Shown here: positions 1-6,696 of the stretch, one piece after another
How the letters are laid out: every line of letters begins with the position of its first letter
Numbering within the stretch: position 1 is the first letter of the stretch
Origin: an uncultured Granulosicoccaceae bacterium
Lineage (GTDB): Bacteria; Pseudomonadota; Gammaproteobacteria; Granulosicoccales; Granulosicoccaceae
NCBI GenBank assembly: GCA_937951695.1
Contig: CALFBL010000317.1
Coordinates: 1 to 11,748, forward strand
Direction: 5' to 3'
Length of the DNA: 11,748 nt
Notes under the pieces: generated by a model
Told to the model about the DNA's origin: nothing
The model's database searches: none
Seen by the model: only the letters and a program-made list of their open reading frames with translations
Program-made: the position numbers and the translations under genes

Positions 1-1
1 G

Positions 2-292
2 GGCGTCAGTGCGGATTTGCGAATACAGGTGGGCAATCATGTGGCGACCGTGCGCGCAGGTTCTGGAAGAAGGCAAGCCGCTGTCGCTCTACATTCACTA
101 TTGAAAGGTGATGTGCTGGTGGTTATCGGAGCCGCTGATGAAGGCGCTGCCACGTTTTCTCGCGCTAAGCTGGAGCACGCAGCAGCGGCAACGGCCTACA
201 CACACACACCGCATGTGCCCAATGTTGCTGAACGCTTCAGTAAAGGCTGGCGAACCGTTTTACGATCGATCCGCCGGCGCTGGCGTCGCTAA
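2..292 (+). CDS. 3' end of an unidentified gene, possibly an RCK_C (TrkA_C)-like C-terminus
   Basis: The frame is open from the left edge to a TAA at 290-292, giving 96 residues with no ribosome binding site before the only candidate start in the window (TTG at 17), so the gene probably begins upstream. The segment KGDVLVVIGAADEGAA, preceded by a strand-like stretch LRIQVGNHVATVRAGS, resembles the end of RCK_C/TrkA_C domains of potassium channels and CPA2-type cation antiporters, where a 'GDVLVVIG' strand is followed by a helix. The last residues are strongly basic (RSIRRRWRR), which may sit at a membrane surface. It converges on the lipoprotein gene with about 70 bases between the stops and no clear terminator. 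The RCK_C assignment is a weak pattern match from a fragment, and the gene could be something else. Coding status is supported mainly by the long open frame. Confidence 0.4.
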   Translation, partial: GVSADLRIQVGNHVATVRAGSGRRQAAVALHSLLKGDVLVVIGAADEGAATFSRAKLEHAAAATAYTHTPHVPNVAERFSKGWRTVLRSIRRRWRR

Positions 293-362
293 GTTAACAA
301 AACTGTGTAGCTTTCCAGCATTTGCCACATCGAGTGAGTCAGCGAGAGCCGGTAACACGGCA

Positions 363-689
363 CTATTGGATATCGATCACACAGCTAAGACTTTCACCGA
401 CAGTAAAGCAGCGCGCACCGCGGGGGCATTCACTGTTATCGGGTAGCGCGATTGAGCCTGCGGGGCAGGCGTTACCACGCGGGCCGGTACACCAGCTGTT
501 GTTAGACAATTGGTAACACGCCGCATCGTCTTGCAAACATTGATTAGGCCCGGCGACGACTTCATCGCCCACGCGGCAAGACTGCGCACGGGTACCGCCA
601 CCGTCAAAGCCACCACCGCCATCACCCGGTGTACAGCCCACTAAGGTCAAACAGATCAATACATAAAGTAGGAGCGTTCTTATCGTCAT
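363..689 (-). CDS. Small cysteine-rich lipoprotein with a duplicated 4-Cys module
   Basis: This encodes 108 residues with a lipoprotein signal: a short basic start (MTIR), a hydrophobic stretch (residues 5-17) and the lipobox L16-V17-G18-C19. Residue +2 is Thr, not Asp, which in the Lol system favours outer-membrane sorting. A glycine-rich linker (residues 22-32) follows. The mature part then carries eight further cysteines at 38, 51, 58, 67, 75, 88, 94 and 103. Their spacing is C-x12-C-x6-C-x8-C and then C-x12-C-x5-C-x8-C, so the domain looks like a tandem duplication able to form four disulfides in the periplasm or at the surface. I do not recognise the family and assign no function. The ATG has no good Shine-Dalgarno sequence (AGTTTAT precedes it), but no other start keeps the signal peptide. 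It is downstream of the fumarase gene on the same strand, separated by about 108 bases. Confidence 0.72.
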   Translation of the reverse strand: MTIRTLLLYVLICLTLVGCTPGDGGGGFDGGGTRAQSCRVGDEVVAGPNQCLQDDAACYQLSNNSWCTGPRGNACPAGSIALPDNSECPRGARCFTVGESLSCVIDIQ

Positions 690-797
690 ATAAACTATAT
701 GTCTTAGTTAGTCGAACGGGATATCAACTCAGTCATTCACATTTAGCGGTAAGAGTGAATACTTAAGTCAAATTAAGCGGAACAATGAAACGTCACG

Positions 798-2333
798 TCA
801 GACAAAATAAACGGGTTTGACCTCTCCACTTTCAAGCTTGCCGCGCCACAGCGCAGGTCCTGTTTTGTGTACCGCTTCGCCGGTGGAATCCACTGCGACG
901 GTGACGGGCATATCTTCCACAACAAATTCGTGAATGGCTTCCATACCGAGCTCTTCAAAGGCCACCACTCGAGCGGACTTAATGGCTTTCGACACCAAAT
1001 ATGCGGCACCACCTACAGCCATAAGATAGACCGCTTTGTGCTTTTTGATAGCATCAATTCCAGCCGGCCCCCGTTCGGCCTTACCGATCATGCCTAATAG
1101 CCCGGTTTTCTCCAGCATCGCGTCGGTGAATTTGTCCATTCGGGTGGCGGTTGTCGGTCCGGCAGGCCCGACAACCTCATCGCGTACCGCGTCCACCGGC
1201 CCGACGTAGTAAATAAACTTGCCGTTGAAGTCGACCCCGTCTGGCAGGCCTTCGCCACTGTCGAGTAGGCCTTGAATCTTTTTATGTGCAGCATCGCGCC
1301 CGGTCAGCATGGTGCCACTGAGCAGCAGTGTTTCCCCCGGTTTCCAGCTGATCACATCCGCTGGCGTGACGGTATCCAGATTCACCCGTCGAGACGACGC
1401 TCCGGCTTCCCAGGTGACCTGTGGGTAATCGTCCAGAGAAGGAGGGGTTTGCATGACCGGACCATCGCCTGTGAGGGTGAAGTGGGCGTGTCGGGTAGCC
1501 GCGCAGTTCGGGATCATGGCAACCGGCAACGAAGCAGCGTGGGTGGGGTAGTCTTTAACCTTGATATCCACGACGGTGGTGAGTCCGCCGAGCCCCTGTG
1601 CACCAATGCCCAGGGCGTTCACCGCTGCAAACAATTCCAGCCGCAGTTCTTCGGCTCGATTGCTGGGGCCGCGATCTTTTAGCGCCTGAATATCGACGGG
1701 GTCCATCAGCGATTCTTTCGCCAACATGGCCGCTTTCTCGGCGGTGCCGCCGATTCCGAGACCGAGCATTCCTGGCGGACACCAGCCTGCACCCATGGTG
1801 GGTACGGTTTTGACCACCCAATCGACGATGCTATCACTGGGATTGAGCATCACCAGTTTGGATTTATTCTCGGAACCGCCGCCTTTGGCGGCCAGTCGAA
1901 CGTCGACGGTATCACCGGCGACGAGAGTCGTGTGGATAACCGCGGGTGTGTTGTCGCCAGAATTTTTTCGAGCGCCGGCTGGATCGTGCAGGATCGAGGC
2001 GCGCAGCTTGTTGTCCGGATGGGTGTAAGCGCGGCGTACGCCCTCGTTGATCATGTTCTCAAGGTCCATGGTGGCGCCCCCCCATTGCACGTTCATGCCT
2101 ACACTAACGAACACGGTGACGATGCCGGTATCCTGGCAAATGGGGCGCTTCCCCTCGGCGCACAGGCGTGAATTCATCAGAATCTGCGCCATGGCGTCTT
2201 TGGCGGCCTCGGATTCTTCTCTCAGATAGGCCTGATGAACCGCGTCGATGTAGTCCTTGGGGTGGTAATAGGAAATAAACTGTAGGGCGTCGGCGACACT
2301 GTCGATCAAATCATCTTGCTGAATGCGGGCCAT
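798..2333 (-). CDS. fumA: Class I fumarate hydratase (iron-sulfur, FumA type)
   Basis: Fumarase interconverts fumarate and (S)-malate in the TCA cycle. This is the oxygen-sensitive [4Fe-4S] class I enzyme, not the FumC type. The product from the chosen start (MARIQQDD) is 511 residues, in line with the usual 500-550. The three expected cluster cysteines are present: C66 in RPICQDTGIV, C185 in GWCPPGMLG and C277 in PNCAATRHAHF, with spacing close to that of E. coli FumA. The N-terminal alpha domain spans about residues 1-305. The C-terminal beta domain begins near residue 330 with KPGETLLLSGTMLTGRDAAH and includes GPTTATRMDKF. An in-frame ATG at 2387 would add 18 residues, but neither ATG has a visible Shine-Dalgarno sequence; the shorter form fits the family start better. 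The gene diverges from the trp operon. Some homologues are tartrate or other hydro-lyases, so substrate is inferred from family. Confidence 0.95.
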   Translation of the reverse strand: MARIQQDDLIDSVADALQFISYYHPKDYIDAVHQAYLREESEAAKDAMAQILMNSRLCAEGKRPICQDTGIVTVFVSVGMNVQWGGATMDLENMINEGVRRAYTHPDNKLRASILHDPAGARKNSGDNTPAVIHTTLVAGDTVDVRLAAKGGGSENKSKLVMLNPSDSIVDWVVKTVPTMGAGWCPPGMLGLGIGGTAEKAAMLAKESLMDPVDIQALKDRGPSNRAEELRLELFAAVNALGIGAQGLGGLTTVVDIKVKDYPTHAASLPVAMIPNCAATRHAHFTLTGDGPVMQTPPSLDDYPQVTWEAGASSRRVNLDTVTPADVISWKPGETLLLSGTMLTGRDAAHKKIQGLLDSGEGLPDGVDFNGKFIYYVGPVDAVRDEVVGPAGPTTATRMDKFTDAMLEKTGLLGMIGKAERGPAGIDAIKKHKAVYLMAVGGAAYLVSKAIKSARVVAFEELGMEAIHEFVVEDMPVTVAVDSTGEAVHKTGPALWRGKLESGEVKPVYFV

Positions 2334-2408
2334 ATTAGTCGAACCATAAATTTTGACCCCGTTAGGATACCCCAACCGCAAAATCATGTTTTACTAGCGC
2401 GTTTGCCC

Positions 2409-2437
2409 TTGACGGGTGAGTAAGGTCTTGGTTTACT
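2409..2437 (+). promoter_or_regulatory. Predicted sigma70 promoter of the trp operon
   Basis: The -35 is TTGACG (2409-2414, five of six to consensus), the spacer is 17 bases, and the -10 is TTTACT (2432-2437, four of six). Transcription would start near 2444, about 55 bases before the candidate leader peptide and about 190 bases before trpE. It points away from the divergent fumarase gene. No better match lies in the 249 bases between 2388 and trpE. Confidence 0.45.
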
Positions 2438-2438
2438 T

Positions 2439-2451
2439 AGCTTTCGAAGCT
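2439..2451. promoter_or_regulatory. Operator-like palindrome at the predicted trp start site
   Basis: AGCTTTCGAAGCT is an inverted repeat with perfect 5-base arms (AGCTT/AAGCT) around a 3-base centre. It begins just after the predicted -10 and covers the expected start of transcription, a position from which a bound repressor would block initiation. It does not resemble the E. coli TrpR operator half-site (ACTAG), so no regulator can be named. A 13-base palindrome can occur by chance. Confidence 0.25.
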
Positions 2452-2498
2452 CGAATCACTCATTTTAATAGTGCTTAGTCTCTATGAACTGTTCCCGC

Positions 2499-2528
2499 AT
2501 GACTTGCCGATGGCGGTGGCGACGCTAA
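2499..2528 (+). CDS. trpL: Candidate trp leader peptide MTCRWRWRR
   Basis: A nine-codon frame (ATG ACT TGC CGA TGG CGG TGG CGA CGC TAA) holds Trp codons at positions 5 and 7, between the predicted trp promoter and trpE. Tandem or near-tandem Trp codons in a short reading frame upstream of trpE are the hallmark of transcription attenuation, as in E. coli trpL ([14 protein letters not shown]). The WRWRR context is similar in flavour. Against it, no clear Shine-Dalgarno sequence precedes the ATG, and no GC-rich hairpin with a U-run follows before trpE. The RNA pairing downstream is listed separately. The frame is seen directly; the regulatory role is inferred. Confidence 0.42.
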   Translation: MTCRWRWRR

Positions 2529-2568
2529 TACCGACTCCCCACAGCCAGGCCGCGTTAGCCTGACGCCA
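2517..2568 (+). promoter_or_regulatory. Mutually exclusive RNA pairings in the trp leader
   Basis: The 3' part of the leader-peptide frame, 2517-2528 (TGGCGACGCTAA), can pair with 2555-2568 (TTAGCCTGACGCCA) in two 5-bp blocks: TGGCG/CGCCA and GCTAA/TTAGC. The second strand also overlaps GCCTG (2558-2562), which can instead pair with CAGGC (2546-2550). A ribosome stalled on the Trp codons would cover the first strand and free the second. That is the logic of an attenuator segment 1:2 versus an alternative hairpin. No U-tract follows, so termination by a standard hairpin is not supported. Control of trpE translation or Rho access would be alternatives. Confidence 0.33.
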
Positions 2569-2574
2569 AAAAAT

Positions 2575-2620
2575 GCTTTTGCATCAGCTTCAATGGCTTC
2601 TGAGCTTGTTGCATCAACTT
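2575..2620 (+). repeat. Imperfect direct repeat just upstream of trpE
   Basis: GCTTTTGCATCAGCTT (2575-2590) and GCTTGTTGCATCAACTT (2604-2620) differ by one inserted base and one substitution. Their GCATCA cores are exactly 30 bases apart, close to three helical turns. They lie in the transcribed leader, ending 16 bases before the trpE ATG. They could be protein-binding sites or a simple duplication; nothing in the window decides. Confidence 0.35.
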
Positions 2621-2636
2621 ATTTTCGGAACCGTTC

Positions 2637-4160
2637 ATGAATATCGAAGAATTCGAGCGCCACCGCGCCGATGGATACACCCGCATCCCCGTGCACGTCG
2701 AGCTGCTCGCAGATCTTGACAATGCGTTAAGCGTTTTTTTGAAAGTGGCGAATCAGCCGAACACGTTTTTGTTCGAATCGGTTCAAGGCGGGGAGAAATG
2801 GGGCCGTCACTCTATCGTTGGGTTACCCAGTCACCGTCGTATCGAGGTCCACCAGCGCACCGTGACTGAAGTCGACGCCGGTGCGGTGGTCCAGTGCGTC
2901 ACGGTGGACGACCCGTTGGCTTGGATAGAAGCCTTTCAAGAGCAATTTAAACTCCCCGATGTGACCGGTCTGCCGCCGATCACGGGAGGGCTGGTTGGGT
3001 ATTTCGGTTACGACACGGTGCGCCTTATTGAACCGCGTTTGGGTGACAACCCGCACCCTGACCCGTTGCAAACCCCAGACATCCTGTTGATGGTAGCGGA
3101 TGAATTGGTGGTGATCGATAACGTCAGCGGGAAACTTACGGTGTTGGTGTTGGCCGATGCTACGGTCGAGGACGCTTATGAATTTGCCCAGCAGCGTCTT
3201 GGGGTAATCGTGCGTCAGCTTCGCGTACCGGTTTGTCCTTTGCCCACGCAAAACTCTGGACGAGAACTGCTCGAAGCAGACTTCATCAGTGAGATGGGGG
3301 AGACATCGTTCAAGTCGGCGGTCGAAACCATTAAAGACTACATAACGGCGGGTGAATGCATGCAGGTTGTGCTCTCGCATCGACTCAGTGCTGCGTTTAC
3401 CAGCCATCCATTGAATCTGTACCGTGCACTTCGAACCACCAACCCATCGCCTTATATGTTCTATCTGGACCTCGGTGATCATCAGGTGGTTGGCGCTTCG
3501 CCGGAGATTTTGGTTCGACTCGAGGGCGATACGGTCACGGTGCGCCCGATCGCCGGCACTCGAGTGCGAGGTAAGACGGAGGCCGAAGACGTAGCGCTGG
3601 AGAAGGATCTGTTGGCCGATGAAAAAGAGATCGCCGAACACTTGATGTTGATCGATCTGGGTCGCAACGACGTTGGCCGGATTGCACAGAGAGGCAGCGT
3701 CGAGGTAACGGATCAGTTCTTTATCGAACGCTACTCGCATGTGATGCACATTGTGTCGAATGTGGAAGGGCAGTTGCAGTCAAACAAGAGCGCGATGGAT
3801 GTGTTGCGGGCCACGTTTCCGGCGGGCACCTTGTCAGGTGCGCCGAAAGTCCGAGCGCTGGAAATTTTGCAGGAGCTGGAGAACGTCAAGCGTGGAATCT
3901 ATTCAGGGGCCGTAGGATATTTAAGTTGGAACGGGAATATGGATACGGCCATTGCCATTCGTACTGCGGTCATCAAAGATCAACAGCTGCATGTTCAGGC
4001 TGGAGCAGGCGTTGTCTACGATTCGGTTCCCGACAGTGAGTGGACTGAAACCATTAACAAAGCCCGGGCAGTGATGCGAGCCGGTGAAATCGCCGAGTAT
4101 GGAATTGATGCTTTGCCCAAAGAGCTTGACACAGGCAATCGTGCTGGAGGTGACACGTGA
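2637..4160 (+). CDS. trpE: Anthranilate synthase component I
   Basis: TrpE converts chorismate to anthranilate using ammonia supplied by TrpG, the first committed step of tryptophan synthesis. The 507 residues have the usual two-part layout. An N-terminal regulatory region carries LFESVQGGEKWGRHS (45-59), the counterpart of the LLES feedback element in which Ser48 takes part in tryptophan binding. The chorismate-binding domain (about 225-485) has ITAGECMQVVLSHR (236-249), GASPEILVRL (286-295), PIAGTRVRGKTEAED (304-318), DLGRNDVGRIA (340-350), PAGTLSGAPKVRALEIL (395-411) and VQAGAGVVYDSVPDSEW (453-469). The start fits the family and has only a weak Shine-Dalgarno sequence (GGAA, 2627-2630). 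Weak initiation would be compatible with leader control. The end overlaps trpG in GTGA. Confidence 0.97.
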   Translation: MNIEEFERHRADGYTRIPVHVELLADLDNALSVFLKVANQPNTFLFESVQGGEKWGRHSIVGLPSHRRIEVHQRTVTEVDAGAVVQCVTVDDPLAWIEAFQEQFKLPDVTGLPPITGGLVGYFGYDTVRLIEPRLGDNPHPDPLQTPDILLMVADELVVIDNVSGKLTVLVLADATVEDAYEFAQQRLGVIVRQLRVPVCPLPTQNSGRELLEADFISEMGETSFKSAVETIKDYITAGECMQVVLSHRLSAAFTSHPLNLYRALRTTNPSPYMFYLDLGDHQVVGASPEILVRLEGDTVTVRPIAGTRVRGKTEAEDVALEKDLLADEKEIAEHLMLIDLGRNDVGRIAQRGSVEVTDQFFIERYSHVMHIVSNVEGQLQSNKSAMDVLRATFPAGTLSGAPKVRALEILQELENVKRGIYSGAVGYLSWNGNMDTAIAIRTAVIKDQQLHVQAGAGVVYDSVPDSEWTETINKARAVMRAGEIAEYGIDALPKELDTGNRAGGDT

Positions 4161-4750
4161 TCGTTGTCATCGATAACTACGATTCGTTCACTTGGAACAT
4201 TGTGCAGTATCTGGGCGAGCTTGGTGCTGAGGTGCAGGTGTATCGCAACGATAAGATTAGTTGCGTAGAACTCGATGCGTTGCAACCTTCCGGGCTGGTG
4301 ATTTCACCTGGGCCTGGGAATCCGGATTCGGCTGGGATATCGCTCGAGGCGATTGCACATTTCGCCGGGCGGATCCCCGTGTTCGGCGTTTGTCTTGGGC
4401 TGCAAAGCATTGGTCAGCATTTTGGTGGCAAGGTGGTCTTGGCAAAAGAGGTGATGCACGGAAAAATATCGATGGTGCATCACGAAGGCAGTGGGGTCTA
4501 TGAAGGGTTGCCGAGCCCTTTTCCGTGCACGCGATACCACTCGCTGGTGGTGGAGCGTGAGTCTGTGCCGAACGTGTTTGAAGTCACCGCATGGACTACC
4601 GATGACTCCGGTGCGCGGGTGGAAGTCATGGGGCTCAAGCACACCACACTGGATGTGGAAGGTGTGCAGTATCATCCAGAATCGATCAGTAGCGAACACG
4701 GTCACGCGCAGTTAAAACAGTTTTTACTGCGCACAGGAGACATCAAATGA
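4157..4750 (+). CDS. trpG: Anthranilate synthase component II (glutamine amidotransferase)
   Basis: This class I glutamine amidotransferase releases ammonia from glutamine for TrpE. The 197-residue length is typical. It has the oxyanion loop SPGPGNPDSAG (50-60), nucleophile Cys79 in GVCLGLQSIGQ, and the His173/Glu175 pair of the triad in VQYHPESISSEHG. The start is GTG at 4157, whose last two bases begin the trpE stop (GTGA overlap). A strong GGAGG at 4146-4150 with a 6-base spacer supports it and favours translational coupling, which gives matched subunit amounts. In many proteobacteria the same protein also serves aminodeoxychorismate synthase as PabA, which sequence alone cannot exclude. 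The last codon block overlaps trpD in ATGA. Confidence 0.96.
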   Translation: MIVVIDNYDSFTWNIVQYLGELGAEVQVYRNDKISCVELDALQPSGLVISPGPGNPDSAGISLEAIAHFAGRIPVFGVCLGLQSIGQHFGGKVVLAKEVMHGKISMVHHEGSGVYEGLPSPFPCTRYHSLVVERESVPNVFEVTAWTTDDSGARVEVMGLKHTTLDVEGVQYHPESISSEHGHAQLKQFLLRTGDIK

Positions 4751-5772
4751 ATTTTAGCGAAAGCCTTGAGCACATATTTTCCGGTCGCGATCTAGCCGAA
4801 GATGACATGAGCGCGGTGATGCGAACGGTGATGACAGGCGAAGCTACACCAGCACAAATCGGTGCTTTGCTGGGCGCCTTGCGCACCAAGGGTGAATCAG
4901 TGGATGAGGTATCCGCTGCGGCTTCGGTGATGCGCGAACTGGCGACACCGGTGGATTTGGGTGGCAGCGATGCTGTCGATATTGTGGGTACCGGCGGAGA
5001 CGCGTCGCACACGTTTAATGTCTCTACTTGCAGTGCGTTGGTCACGGCTGCGGCTGGGATTAAAGTGGCCAAGCACGGCAACCGTTCAGTATCAAGTAAT
5101 TCAGGTGCGGCTGATTTACTCGAAGCCGCTGGCGTGGCCGTGAACCTGAGCCCCACCTCGATTGCGCGTTGCGTGAATGAGGTGGGTGTGGGGTTTATGT
5201 TTGCGCCCAATCATCACAGCGCAATGCGTCATGCGATAGGTCCGCGGCGTGAGATGGCAACTCGGACCATTTTTAATCTGTTGGGGCCCATGACCAATCC
5301 AGCCGGGGTAACCAAGCAGGTGTTGGGTGTCTACGATTCGGCCTGGGTACGCCCGGTCGCCGAAGCGCTGTTGAAGTTAAACAGTGAGCACGCGCTGGTG
5401 GTACACGGACACGACGGTATGGATGAAATCAGCTTGTCGGGTCCATCGGTTGTGGCCGAGTTAAAGAATGGGCAGGTCAGCGATTTAACGCTCGATCCTG
5501 CGCAGTTCGGTATGCAGAGACAACCTTTGAGCGCCATTCAGGTCAGTGATCCTGCGCAAAGTCTTGCCATGATTCGCGGCGTGTTAAATCAATCGGCCGG
5601 GGCTGCACGCGATATCGTTTTGTTGAACAGCGGCGCGGCTATCTACGTCGGTGGGGGGGCCGTCACGATTGCCGATGGCATCGATGCTGCCAAGGCTGCA
5701 ATCGATAGCGGTAAGGCCGCAGCGGTGTTGACCGATCTTGCCGAGCTCTCGCAATCGTTGGTGGAGGAGTAA
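4747..5772 (+). CDS. trpD: Anthranilate phosphoribosyltransferase
   Basis: TrpD joins anthranilate to PRPP, giving N-(5'-phosphoribosyl)-anthranilate. The 341 residues match the usual size of the stand-alone enzyme, so there is no TrpG-TrpD fusion as in E. coli. Family motifs are all present: the PRPP pyrophosphate loop VGTGGDASHTFNVST (80-94), KHGNRSVSSNSGAADLLEAAG (109-129), the anthranilate-site stretch RREMATRTIFNLLGPMTNPA (167-186), and the metal-binding Asp226-Glu227 in HDGMDEISLSG. Start and trpG stop overlap as ATGA, with AGGAG at 4735-4739 spaced 7 bases away. The TAA stop is 5 bases before trpC. Confidence 0.97.
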   Translation: MNFSESLEHIFSGRDLAEDDMSAVMRTVMTGEATPAQIGALLGALRTKGESVDEVSAAASVMRELATPVDLGGSDAVDIVGTGGDASHTFNVSTCSALVTAAAGIKVAKHGNRSVSSNSGAADLLEAAGVAVNLSPTSIARCVNEVGVGFMFAPNHHSAMRHAIGPRREMATRTIFNLLGPMTNPAGVTKQVLGVYDSAWVRPVAEALLKLNSEHALVVHGHDGMDEISLSGPSVVAELKNGQVSDLTLDPAQFGMQRQPLSAIQVSDPAQSLAMIRGVLNQSAGAARDIVLLNSGAAIYVGGGAVTIADGIDAAKAAIDSGKAAAVLTDLAELSQSLVEE

Positions 5773-5777
5773 CGCGC

Positions 5778-6602
5778 ATGGCTACCGGTTCAAACCCGTT
5801 GCGAATGCCCGATATTTTGAAGCGCATCCTGGAAGTCAAGCGCGTTGAAAACGCGACGCGCTCGCAACAGGTTTCACTGGCGCAGTTGAAGGAAAACATT
5901 GCCACTCAGGATTCTGTACGAGGCTTTACCAAAGCGATAACTCAAAAGCTCGATGCGGGTCAGCCTGCGGTGATCGCCGAGATCAAAAAGGCTTCTCCCA
6001 GTAAAGGGGTGTTGCGCGATGCGTTTAATCCAGCTGAGATTGCTAAAAGTTACGAGTTCGGTGGGGCAGTGTGTTTGTCGGTATTAACCGATGAAGACTT
6101 TTTTCAAGGCAGTGAAGCTGCTCTGGTTGCTGCACGCGACGCCTGTTCGTTACCGGTCATCCGCAAGGATTTCATCGTCAACAGCTATCAAGTGTACGAA
6201 GCGCGCGCGATGGGTGCGGACTGCGTTTTGTTGATCGTTGCAGCGCTGGATGATGAGTCATTAAATGATCTTTATCGACTGGCGGTCGAACTGGGCATGG
6301 ATGTTTTGGTGGAAGTACACGATGCCGATGAGTTGCAACGAGCGCTTCGATTGCAACCGATGTTATTGGGAATCAACAATCGTGACTTACGCACCTTCGA
6401 CGTCACACTCGATACAACATTGTCGCTGTTATCGAGCATTCCTTCCTCAGCGACGATCGTCACAGAGAGCGGGATACTGGATAACACTCACGTGCAACAG
6501 ATGCGCTCAGCGAACGTGAATGCGTTTCTGGTCGGGGAGGCATTTATGCGAGCGACTGACCCAGGTGCTGCACTAAAGGCGATGTTTTTCGCAGCCAAAT
6601 AA
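5778..6602 (+). CDS. trpC: Indole-3-glycerol phosphate synthase
   Basis: TrpC closes the indole ring, turning carboxyphenylamino-deoxyribulose phosphate into indole-3-glycerol phosphate. It is a single (beta/alpha)8 barrel of 274 residues, not the TrpC-TrpF fusion of enterics; trpF is not in this window. Visible active-site segments are EIKKASPSKG (68-77), the Lys130 region RKDFIVNSYQVYEAR (129-143), VLVEVH with Glu179, GINNRDLRTF (198-207), VTESGI with Glu230, and LVGEAFM (251-257). GGAGGAG at 5763-5769, 8 bases before the ATG, fixes the start and overlaps the end of trpD. It is the last gene of the operon and is followed by a long hairpin. Confidence 0.97.
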   Translation: MATGSNPLRMPDILKRILEVKRVENATRSQQVSLAQLKENIATQDSVRGFTKAITQKLDAGQPAVIAEIKKASPSKGVLRDAFNPAEIAKSYEFGGAVCLSVLTDEDFFQGSEAALVAARDACSLPVIRKDFIVNSYQVYEARAMGADCVLLIVAALDDESLNDLYRLAVELGMDVLVEVHDADELQRALRLQPMLLGINNRDLRTFDVTLDTTLSLLSSIPSSATIVTESGILDNTHVQQMRSANVNAFLVGEAFMRATDPGAALKAMFFAAK

Positions 6603-6618
6603 AGTATTGGGCACGTAA

Positions 6619-6667
6619 AAACCCGGCCGTCAGACACGATCGATATCGTATCTGAAGAGCCGGGTTT
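6619..6667. terminator. Two-tier hairpin terminator shared by trpC and crp
   Basis: An outer 9-bp stem, AAACCCGGC (6619-6627) with GCCGGGTTT (6659-6667), encloses an inner near-perfect 10-bp stem, CAGACACGAT (6631-6640) with ATCGTATCTG (6645-6654), with one C/A mismatch and loop CGAT. The genes converge here. Reading the - strand the stem ends in five Ts (GGGTTTTTACG), which suits crp. On the + strand only three Ts follow, which is weaker for trpC. It most likely works in both directions. Confidence 0.8.
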
Positions 6668-6696
6668 CCCTCGGGTACAGTGCTAGTCTGGGTAGA

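Noticed and set aside
198..209. (AC)6 dinucleotide run
   Set aside because: Six units in a partial coding frame (Tyr-Thr-His-Thr) is short; phase variation by slippage cannot be argued from it.
108..446. A second + strand open frame overlapping the first gene
   Set aside because: It has an unlikely composition (many Trp, Ser, Arg), overlaps the lipoprotein gene, and has no ribosome binding site.
735..777. Small inverted repeats (ATTCAC/GTGAAT and CTTAA/TTAAG) between fumarase and the lipoprotein gene
   Set aside because: Stems of 5-6 bp without a T-run are too weak to call a terminator or an operator.
2334..2387. An 18-residue N-terminal extension of fumarase from the ATG at 2387
   Set aside because: No Shine-Dalgarno sequence and no family resemblance; the product starting MARIQQDD fits better. 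The choice is not certain.
2593..2640. A 15-codon frame ending in an ATGA overlap with the trpE start
   Set aside because: It has no ribosome binding site and no Trp codons; the overlap could favour coupling but is more likely chance.
2823..3749. A 308-codon open frame on the - strand opposite trpE
   Set aside because: It has no recognisable domain, lies wholly within a fully convincing trpE, and lacks a ribosome binding site; long antisense frames are common in GC-rich genes.
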